DNA from: Candidatus Peribacteria bacterium
GTDB lineage: Bacteria; Patescibacteriota; Gracilibacteria; UBA1369; GCA-2718715
DNA: 11,310 nucleotides
Assembly (NCBI GenBank): GCA_943349385.1
Contig: CALQZM010000024.1
Coordinates: forward strand, 1-11,310
Direction of reading: 5' to 3'
A program made the translations under genes and the position numbers. Shown here piece after piece: positions 6,390 to 11,310 of the stretch; within the stretch, counting starts at the first letter, position 1; each line of letters opens with the position of its first letter. The notes beneath the pieces are model-generated. The model was given only the letters and a program-made list of their open reading frames with translations, was not told the DNA's origin and did not search any database.

Positions 6390-7118
6390 ATGCGAGCTTT
6401 TAAATTTTGGATTAGATATTTGTTTTTACGGTTAGTTGCTCCTAATGCTCGAGTCACTCTTGAATTTAAATTGTTGGTATTATTAAATCAAGCTAGAGTG
6501 AAATCTGGTTTAAAGAAGTTGTTTTTTGCTTCGGATTTGCGTTTTGTTGCTCGTAAACATAGTCAAGATATGGCTCGTAATGACTATTTTGCTCACGATA
6601 ATTTAAGTGGTCATTCTCCGAAAAAAAGATTTGAAAATAATTCTTTATCTGAAGTAGTTGCTGGTGAAAACTTAGCTATGAATCGCGGTTTTAAAAATCC
6701 TACACAAAAAGCTCACGATGGATTAATGAATAGTCCTGGCCATAGAGCTAATATTTTATCTAAAGTTTATAATTGTGTTGGAATTGGATTAGCTATTAGT
6801 CAGGATAAAACCTATTACTTTACACAGAACTTTTCGTACAAAATTTTTAGAGTTCTGTCACATTCCAAAATGTTGTGGATTAGTTCTTATTGTAAGCTTA
6901 AACTTAGAAAGACTGATGAAAGTAAATCTTATGCTAAGGTCCGAGTTATAGTTAAAAATTACTTAGACGAAGTTGTATTAGATCAGGATTTTGATTTTAA
7001 GTATACGACTGTAAAAATCACTGTTCCTTTATTAAAGTCAGGTAAATATTCGGTCGAGTTGGTGGATCCGTTACGAAATTTTGTAGTAAATAAATTTAAA
7101 GTACAAAAAGTGTTTTAA
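6390..7118 (+). CDS. CAP/SCP (YkwD-like) domain protein with a C-terminal beta domain
   Basis: A 242-residue protein. Residues about 27-150 form a bacterial CAP domain: LLNQARVKSGL, then RKHSQDMARNDYFAHD (H57, H69), VAGENLAM (E93, N94), and NSPGHRANIL (H118) followed by the closing strands (CVGIGLAI, YYFTQNF). The two histidine/glutamate sets form the CAP cavity. Residues 160-242 are rich in beta-strand pattern (AKVRVIVKNYLDEVVLDQD, TVKITVPLL, GKYSVELVD) and may be a small Ig-like domain. Bacterial CAP proteins are generally exported and their activity is poorly defined. The N-terminus is short and contains arginines (KFWIRYLFLRLVAPNA), so it is not a clear signal peptide. The start is 5 bp after the lyase stop; no SD is seen. 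Confidence 0.85.
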   Translation: MRAFKFWIRYLFLRLVAPNARVTLEFKLLVLLNQARVKSGLKKLFFASDLRFVARKHSQDMARNDYFAHDNLSGHSPKKRFENNSLSEVVAGENLAMNRGFKNPTQKAHDGLMNSPGHRANILSKVYNCVGIGLAISQDKTYYFTQNFSYKIFRVLSHSKMLWISSYCKLKLRKTDESKSYAKVRVIVKNYLDEVVLDQDFDFKYTTVKITVPLLKSGKYSVELVDPLRNFVVNKFKVQKVF

Positions 7119-7159
7119 ATATGGTAAATTCTGTTAAGTAATAATTTAAGAATTACAAG

Positions 7160-7456
7160 ATGGCAGATCAAATCGTAGTGTTTTTAGTTGCTTTTATTCA
7201 AATATTTAGTGAAATTTTAACTTTTCTAATATTTGCAAGAGTGATTTTATCTTGGTTTAGACCTAGTTCAAATAGATTCACTGAGTTTATTTATGTTAGT
7301 ACAGAGCCTATTATGGTATTGGCAAAAAAGATTACGCCGAAAATAGGACTTATTGATCTTTCTCCAATAATTGCTTTACTTGGTTTAAATATTGTAACTT
7401 CAATATTCATAAGTCTTATTATTTATATTAAACCTTATTTAGAATCAATTTTATAG
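7160..7456 (+). CDS. YggT-family membrane protein
   Basis: A 98-residue protein with two membrane segments (about 6-32 and 66-90). It has the family pattern: FARVILSWFRPSS after the first segment, then TEPIMVLAKKITPKIGLIDLSPI leading into the second. YggT proteins are small inner-membrane proteins, linked in other bacteria to cell division, osmotic stress or membrane integrity; the exact job is not known. The gene lies 41 bp after the CAP gene and 1 bp before cysS, so it is very likely co-transcribed with cysS. Confidence 0.85.
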   Translation: MADQIVVFLVAFIQIFSEILTFLIFARVILSWFRPSSNRFTEFIYVSTEPIMVLAKKITPKIGLIDLSPIIALLGLNIVTSIFISLIIYIKPYLESIL

Positions 7457-7457
7457 T

Positions 7458-8840
7458 ATGAAAATTTACAATACCTTTAGCGCTACTGTCCAAGATCTTG
7501 AGCCGATATCGACAGGACAGATTAGTATGTATTTGTGTGGGCCAACTGTTTACGGCAAAGGTCACTTAGGTCACGGACGAAGCATGGTGGCGTTTGATTT
7601 GATTCGTCGTTATTTTTTATTTAAAGGATTCAAGGTTACTTTTGTAACAAATTTTACTGACATAGACGATAAAATGCTCGCTCGGGCCAAAGAGGAAGGT
7701 ATTACCGTTAAGGAATTGGCAGATAAAATTATTCCATTGTATGAGTCTGATTTTGACCGTTTAAGAGTACTAAGACCTAGTTTAAGACCTCTGGCGACTG
7801 CTTTTATTGATAGAATGTTAATTATTACTAAAGATTTACTACAAAAGGATTTTGCTTACGAAATTGCTGGCGATGGAATTTATTTTGATGTCGAAAAATT
7901 TAGTGCTTATGGTAAACTTTCTAAACAAAAATTAGAAGAGCTTCAGCATGGTTCTCGGATTGCTGTAAAAGATCAAAAAAGAGGTGCATCCGACTTTGTA
8001 TTATGGAAGTATAAAAAAGAGGGTGAGCCTAGTTGGACTGATGCAGACGGAGTAGTTGCAGAAGGCCGGCCGGGTTGGCATATTGAATGTAGTGCTATGG
8101 CCTATGATTTACTAGGTGAAACTTTTGATATTCATGCAGGTGGACAAGATTTGGTTTTTCCTCATCATGAATGTGAAATTGCTCAAAGTGAAGCCTATAC
8201 GGGTAAACAATTTGCAAAGTATTGGATGCATAATGGATTTGTAAATATTGAAGGTGAAAAAATGTCGAAATCTTTAAATAACTTTACGACTTTAGACGAT
8301 ACTTTTAAAAGTTATTCACCATTAGTAGTTAGATTTTTATTGATATCTACCCATTACCGTTCACCGATTGATTTTAGTCAAAGTTCTTTAGAGCAAGCTA
8401 AGGTTTCTTTAGCACGTATACAAGATTTTTATTGGAGATTAGTAACTGAAAAGTTGTTTCCCGAAAATGAGTCTATTGCTGAAATATGTGAATTTTATCT
8501 ATCTGAATTTGAAAAAAGTATGGATCAAGATTTTGAAATTTCAGGTGCAATAGGTGCTGTATTTAGATTTGTTAAAAAAATTAATGCCTTAATTGATAAA
8601 GGTGGAATCTCTAAAAATAATAGAGATTTAGCTATTCAATACCTAGAAAAAATTGATTCGGTGTTGGGTGTTTTAAATTTTGATCAAGCTGAGTTTAATC
8701 CAGAAATTCTAGCTATAATTGAGGCACGAAACAAAGCGCGTCTTGAAAAAGATTATGCGAAATCAGATTCATTACGTGAAGAATTAACTACAAAAGGTGT
8801 CCAGTCTATTGATACAGATCGTGGTAGTTTTTACCGTTAA
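7458..8840 (+). CDS. cysS: Cysteine--tRNA ligase
   Basis: A complete 460-residue class I aminoacyl-tRNA synthetase that charges tRNA-Cys in the cytosol. The zinc ligands seen in the family are all present: C27 (LCGPTVYG), C211 (GWHIECSAM), H236 and E240 (FPHHECE). The ATP-binding HIGH motif reads HLGH (36-39) and KMSKS is intact (268-272). THYRSPIDFS and the C-terminal helical domain, with KARLEKDYAKSDSLREEL and the ending GVQSIDTDRGSFYR, match the family's usual end. Length is normal (E. coli about 461). The start is 1 bp after the YggT stop, giving translational coupling without an SD. Its stop overlaps the stop of the broken gene on the other strand. Confidence 0.97.
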   Translation: MKIYNTFSATVQDLEPISTGQISMYLCGPTVYGKGHLGHGRSMVAFDLIRRYFLFKGFKVTFVTNFTDIDDKMLARAKEEGITVKELADKIIPLYESDFDRLRVLRPSLRPLATAFIDRMLIITKDLLQKDFAYEIAGDGIYFDVEKFSAYGKLSKQKLEELQHGSRIAVKDQKRGASDFVLWKYKKEGEPSWTDADGVVAEGRPGWHIECSAMAYDLLGETFDIHAGGQDLVFPHHECEIAQSEAYTGKQFAKYWMHNGFVNIEGEKMSKSLNNFTTLDDTFKSYSPLVVRFLLISTHYRSPIDFSQSSLEQAKVSLARIQDFYWRLVTEKLFPENESIAEICEFYLSEFEKSMDQDFEISGAIGAVFRFVKKINALIDKGGISKNNRDLAIQYLEKIDSVLGVLNFDQAEFNPEILAIIEARNKARLEKDYAKSDSLREELTTKGVQSIDTDRGSFYR

Positions 8841-9069
8841 AATTCATATTCTTCCTGTTCTTCTTCTTCTATTCTAATTGCATTTATTGCTCTTGATTGA
8901 GTTGAGTTTTTAATAGTTGGTTTTATAGGTTTTTCTTTGTAAAAGATGAAGGAAATTTTAATTTAGAGGATTGGATTATGGGTTCAAGTTGTGTACAAAG
9001 TTTATCTTGAAATAATTTTAAATCGACAATTTCATTGTGTTTAGGCTATAATGTCATTCTGGTAGCCAT
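8837..9069 (-). pseudogene. Probable broken small gene (in-frame stop plus frameshift)
   Basis: Between cysS and murC there is no intact gene. On the minus strand an ATG at 9067-9069 gives MATRMTL, then a TAG (9046-9048). The same frame continues for 40 codons (PKHNEIVDLKLFQDKL...SSFTKKNL) to a TAA. Adding one base in the A5 run at 8930-8934 joins it to a second stop-free stretch that ends RIEEEEQEEYEF with TAA at 8837-8839, overlapping the cysS stop. The repaired product would be 77 codons, one of them the TAG, with an acidic tail. I do not recognise it. A good promoter lies 30 bp upstream of the ATG. Alternatives are assembly errors at a homopolymer, or chance openness in AT-rich DNA. The rest of the 310-bp gap shows nothing else firm. 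Confidence 0.4.
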
Positions 9070-9098
9070 ATAATTTAAAAAAAGTTAGTGCTTTAAAA

Positions 9099-9126
9099 AT
9101 AATAGCATGTGAATTTGTTTAGTCAA
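9099..9126 (-). promoter_or_regulatory. Promoter for the broken small gene
   Basis: On the minus strand TTGACT (9121-9126), a 16-bp spacer and TATTAT (9099-9104), preceded by TG one base upstream (extended -10). It lies just after the murC stop and points to the degraded frame, with a start near 9092. Confidence 0.5.
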
Positions 9127-9150
9127 TAATATCGTGTTATATAATAAGTT

Positions 9151-10449
9151 TTATTTTGCAATTATGAACTGTTCCAATTTGCTGTAAATGTCCCCTGCTC
9201 CCATAATTAATACAATGTCTGAATCTGCTGTAAGAGTTTTTAGGTTTTGGCCAGTTTCTTTTAAGGTTCCTGTATAAACCGTATTAGGATTTTTGGTTCT
9301 AATTTTACTAGCAAAGGTTTCCGCAGTCATTTCTTGCTGTTCCAGTTGACTGTCACGAGCTGCGTAGATGTCTGGAATTATTATTTTGTCGGCTTCCATG
9401 AATGAATCTATGAATCGGTCTAAGAGTGCTATTGTTCGGTTGTGTTGGTGCGCTTGGTAGATTAGGCAAATAGTTTTGTTGGGGTGTTTTTCTTTGATTG
9501 CTTGTAAGGTTGCTTTTATTTCGGTTGGGTGGTGCCCATAGTCGTCGTAAATAAGTTGCCCGTTGTTATCTTTTATGAACTGTAGTCTTCTGTCTGTTCC
9601 ATTGAATTCAAGTAAACTTTGCTCGGTTTGGGCGGGATTTAGATTTAATTTTTGACTTAGTAGCAAGGCCCCGTTGGCATTAATTTGGTTGTGGATTCCA
9701 GGAACGGTAAGTTTGATTGGACTTATACTCTCATGATTGAAAGTTATAGTTTTAGTTGGATTGGTTTTTAATTCTAGGCTAAGCGGAAAGTCGGTATTTA
9801 AAATTACCGTCTTTTTAGTTTGGTCTGTTAATTTTTGGAAAGCATCAAGATAACTTTGTTCGGTTGGATAAGAGTCAAAGTGGTCGTGTTCGACGTTGGT
9901 AATTAAGGTGTAGGTTGGGTGTAGGTTTAAAAATCCAGCATAGTATTCACAGGCTTCTAGTAAAAAGTATTCGGAGTTACCGAGTCTATAGTTTTCGTGC
10001 TTTAAAAAGTCGACTGTTGTACCGATTATTATGGTTGGATCAAGTCCAGCATCAACCAAAATTTTAGCAAGCATTCCGGTAGTAGTGGTTTTGCCATGTG
10101 TACCTGCAACTGCAATCAATTTGTAGCCCTTGGTTAGCTCGCCTAAGCTCTCTGGGTAAGAAAACACTTGAATGCCTTGTTCTTGTGCTGCAATTAGCTC
10201 TGGATTGGTTTTTGGGATTGCCAGTGAGTAGATTACTAAGTCTGGATTTTTTAAGTTATTAGGATGGTGTCCGATTTTAATGTGTACTCCTTTACTTTTT
10301 AATTCTAAAGTTTGTTGATTTTCGGTTAAATCACTACCTGAAACTTGTATTTTTAAGTCAAAACAGATTTTAGCTATGGCACTAACTCCAATTCCGCCAA
10401 TTCCTATAAAGTGAATCCTTTTGGCATTTTTGATTAAATTTTGTATCAT
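9151..10449 (-). CDS. murC: UDP-N-acetylmuramate--L-alanine ligase
   Basis: A complete 432-residue Mur ligase that adds L-alanine to UDP-MurNAc with ATP in the cytosolic part of peptidoglycan synthesis. The N-terminal Rossmann loop for the UDP-sugar is HFIGIGGIGVSAIAKI (13-28). The ATP P-loop is GTHGKTTTT (116-124). The central domain has LLEACEYYAGF (163-173) and NVEHDHFD (185-192), and the C-terminal domain has FNGTDRRLQ (282-290), YDDYGHHPTEI (301-311) and QAHQHNRT (332-339). The EACEY and QHNRT forms differ from the Proteobacterial EADESD and QPHRYTRT and are, from memory, usual in CPR MurC. It is slightly short for the family. It starts 8 bp from the divergent FtsB-like gene, so its promoter must lie inside that gene. 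No SD. Confidence 0.95.
   Translation of the reverse strand: MIQNLIKNAKRIHFIGIGGIGVSAIAKICFDLKIQVSGSDLTENQQTLELKSKGVHIKIGHHPNNLKNPDLVIYSLAIPKTNPELIAAQEQGIQVFSYPESLGELTKGYKLIAVAGTHGKTTTTGMLAKILVDAGLDPTIIIGTTVDFLKHENYRLGNSEYFLLEACEYYAGFLNLHPTYTLITNVEHDHFDSYPTEQSYLDAFQKLTDQTKKTVILNTDFPLSLELKTNPTKTITFNHESISPIKLTVPGIHNQINANGALLLSQKLNLNPAQTEQSLLEFNGTDRRLQFIKDNNGQLIYDDYGHHPTEIKATLQAIKEKHPNKTICLIYQAHQHNRTIALLDRFIDSFMEADKIIIPDIYAARDSQLEQQEMTAETFASKIRTKNPNTVYTGTLKETGQNLKTLTADSDIVLIMGAGDIYSKLEQFIIAK
10421..10449 (+). promoter_or_regulatory. Candidate promoter of the FtsB-like gene, inside murC
   Basis: TTGGCA (10421-10426), 17 bp, TATCAT (10444-10449). The -10 box covers the murC start codon on the other strand. 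The predicted start (about 10456) is 2 nt from the ATG at 10458, so the transcript would be leaderless or almost so. Confidence 0.45.
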
Positions 10450-10457
10450 GTCGGTGT

Positions 10458-10853
10458 ATGTTAAATCGAAATATTACTCCTACGGCTCGTTTTATATTAA
10501 TTGCTGAATTTATTGTAGCAATATATATGGTTATTGCTCTTACTACTTCAGAATACAATAGTTATAAAATTGAGCAATATATAAAAGAGTTCGAGGCTGA
10601 AAATCAGGCTTTGCTCCAAGAAAATAATACTCTAAATGATAAGTACGAGTATTTTACAAGTCCTGAATACCAAGAAAAAATTGCTAAACAGAACTTTGGG
10701 TTAGTGAATCCAGGTGAAAAAGTCCTTATAATTCCCGAAAACTCTACTTTGACTCCGGTTGAAGAGTTCGAGAGTAATATTTCTACGGAAAGAATTAAGT
10801 TTTATAGAGACTTACCTAATGCTATTAAATGGTGGTATTATTTCTTTGGATAA
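10458..10853 (+). CDS. Septum formation initiator (FtsB/DivIC-like) protein
   Basis: A 131-residue bitopic protein with the FtsB/DivIC layout. A short cytosolic start is followed by one membrane segment (about 11-29, RFILIAEFIVAIYMVIALTT), a coiled coil (about 36-66, EQYIKEFEAENQALLQENNTL), then SPEYQEKIAKQNFGLVNPGEK (68-88) and VLIIP, the usual Y.E..AR..fGlv.PGE.v motif. The end DLPNAIKWWYYFFG is, from memory, common to CPR members of this family. Such proteins act in the divisome with FtsL and FtsQ at the septal membrane. Pairing with murC, another cell-wall gene, is consistent. The ATG at 10458 is chosen because it keeps the whole membrane segment; the 8-bp gap to murC leaves no room for an SD. 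Confidence 0.88.
   Translation: MLNRNITPTARFILIAEFIVAIYMVIALTTSEYNSYKIEQYIKEFEAENQALLQENNTLNDKYEYFTSPEYQEKIAKQNFGLVNPGEKVLIIPENSTLTPVEEFESNISTERIKFYRDLPNAIKWWYYFFG
10494..10521 (-). promoter_or_regulatory. Candidate murC promoter, inside the FtsB-like gene
   Basis: On the minus strand TTGCTA (10516-10521), 16 bp, TAATAT (10494-10499). This would give a leader of about 38 nt before murC. The region is AT-rich, so other placements are possible. Confidence 0.3.
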
Positions 10854-10981
10854 ACTATTTTCCTAGATTTTCATTGCTATTTGTAAGTCTGCTTTATTGT
10901 CCATAATTAGTAGTTATTGCTGTATCTTACACATCTTTTTGTTCTTTATGCTAGTGCTGCTAAGTTTTTTATGAATTTATA

Positions 10982-11010
10982 TTGAATTAATTTGGTATAT
11001 TGATTAATAT
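10982..11010 (+). promoter_or_regulatory. Promoter of the tRNA gene
   Basis: TTGAAT (10982-10987), 17 bp, TAATAT (11005-11010), with a start near 11017, 13 nt before the tRNA. The rest of 10854-11029 shows no gene or terminator. Confidence 0.5.
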
Positions 11011-11029
11011 TGGCAAGCAAAAAACAAAT

Positions 11030-11106
11030 GGCTGGATAGCTCAGACGGTTAGAGCGCGGGACTCATAAGCCCGAGGTCGTGGGTTCGATTCCCACTCCCG
11101 CCACCA
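11030..11106 (+). tRNA. tRNA with CAU anticodon (probably elongator Met; Ile2 not excluded)
   Basis: A 77-nt cloverleaf with encoded CCA. The parts in order are acceptor GGCTGGA/TCCCGCC, D stem GCTC/GAGC with loop AGACGGTTA, anticodon stem CGGGA/GCCCG with loop CTCATAA (anticodon CAT), variable AGGTC, T stem GTGGG/CCCAC with loop TTCGATT, and discriminator A. Two pairs fail: U4-C69 in the acceptor and A31-G39 at the bottom of the anticodon stem. The initiator is excluded, since the first pair is a good G-C match and the anticodon stem lacks the three consecutive G-C pairs next to the loop. CAU may also be a TilS-modified tRNA-Ile; overall similarity favours elongator Met. Confidence 0.93.
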
Positions 11107-11209
11107 AAAAACTTCGTAATCCTTAGAGATCGACGGGTAATTTTTAAGTAAATGCCTATAACTGATCTTTTGTTTATTTAGTTTACAGTTGAACACAAAA
11201 TATAGATTC

Positions 11210-11223
11210 CTCCGTTGACGGAG
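11210..11223 (-). other. Small GC-rich hairpin after the terminal partial gene
   Basis: CTCCG (11210-11214) and CGGAG (11219-11223) pair around a 4-nt loop, 15 bp beyond the stop of the leftward gene at the right edge. It is unusually GC-rich for this window and could slow or end transcription. No T-run follows on either strand, so it is not a normal intrinsic terminator. Confidence 0.25.
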
Positions 11224-11238
11224 ACTTCGTAAAACATA

Positions 11239-11310
11239 TTATGCATTAAGATGCTTATTTAGCATTACTAGTGCTGCGTATGAGTCTTTTAATTTTTTTT
11301 GTTCTAGTTC
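11239..11310 (-). CDS. C-terminal end of an unidentified leftward gene (cut by window edge)
   Basis: From the right edge the minus strand is open for 23 codons (ELEQKKLKDSYAALVMLNKH and three more residues) to a TAA at 11239-11241. The sequence is helical, with charged and hydrophobic residues spaced like the end of a helix or coiled coil, and reads as real protein. Too little is visible for a family. The 132 bp between its stop and the tRNA hold only the hairpin. Confidence 0.45.
   Translation of the reverse strand, partial: ELEQKKLKDSYAALVMLNKHLNA

Noticed and set aside
7126..7154. Inverted AATTCT/AGAATT pair between the CAP and YggT genes
   Set aside because: Only six A/T-rich base pairs with a long loop and no T-run, so neither a terminator nor an operator can be claimed.
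9023..9052. Plus-strand promoter-like pair TCGACA-18-TATAAT
   Set aside because: It lies within the broken minus-strand gene and leads only into murC antisense; no plus-strand gene or structured RNA follows.
10945..11020. Short minus-strand frame ending in NLAALA before the tRNA, sharing the decamer GCAGCACTAG with the gene end at 11268-11277
   Set aside because: No ATG start, runs into the tRNA, and a single 10-bp match in AT-rich DNA is weak.
11110..11232. ACTTCGTAA present twice after the tRNA
   Set aside because: Two 9-bp copies without flanking similarity or regular spacing; not a repeat array or an attachment site on this evidence.
1..11310. Recoding of TGA as glycine (code 25), known in some CPR lineages
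   Set aside because: No gene with firm family motifs contains an internal TGA, and each reaches full length with the standard code.

Overview
The window reads as a low-GC (by eye roughly 30%) chromosomal segment from a member of the Candidate Phyla Radiation (Patescibacteria). Supporting signs are the compact gene layout, starts with almost no Shine-Dalgarno sequence, a DivIC/FtsB-like protein ending in KWWYYFFG, a MurC with the EACEY and QHNRT variants, and a surface protein with a TGPE-type C-terminal anchor. I know these traits from CPR genomes, but no search was run and the lineage within the radiation is not determined. The standard code fits: no gene body contains TGA, and every visible stop is TAA or TAG.

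Left part (1-2343, minus strand): a four-gene run read leftwards. It encodes an RsbW/SpoIIAB-type ATPase (anti-sigma factor or switch kinase), a STAS-domain partner, a PrsW-type intramembrane protease with a TPR-like tail, and the start of a family-4 glycosyltransferase cut by the window edge. This looks like a partner-switching module next to a membrane protease, possibly linked to envelope or polysaccharide functions.

Centre-left (2344-4346): a divergent promoter pair with an imperfect dyad midway between the two -35 boxes. Rightwards it drives a secreted, Ig/Fn3-containing, C-terminally anchored surface protein. The regulator genes and the surface protein may therefore share control.

Centre (4347-7456): a small helix-hairpin-helix gene resembling the HhH segment of Y-family polymerases lies on the minus strand. 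Its promoter spacer is filled by a perfect 18-bp palindrome. The 9-bp half-site recurs at the predicted start of transcription of the divergent gene, an aspartase/fumarase-superfamily lyase. That lyase heads a rightward group with a CAP/SCP protein, a YggT membrane protein and cysS.

Right part (7458-11310): cysS converges on a likely broken small gene on the minus strand (in-frame stop plus frameshift, own promoter). Next comes murC (minus), then an FtsB/DivIC-like division gene (plus) starting 8 bp from murC, so each promoter must sit inside the neighbouring gene. A tRNA with CAU anticodon and its promoter follow. The last bases hold the C-terminal end of a leftward gene.
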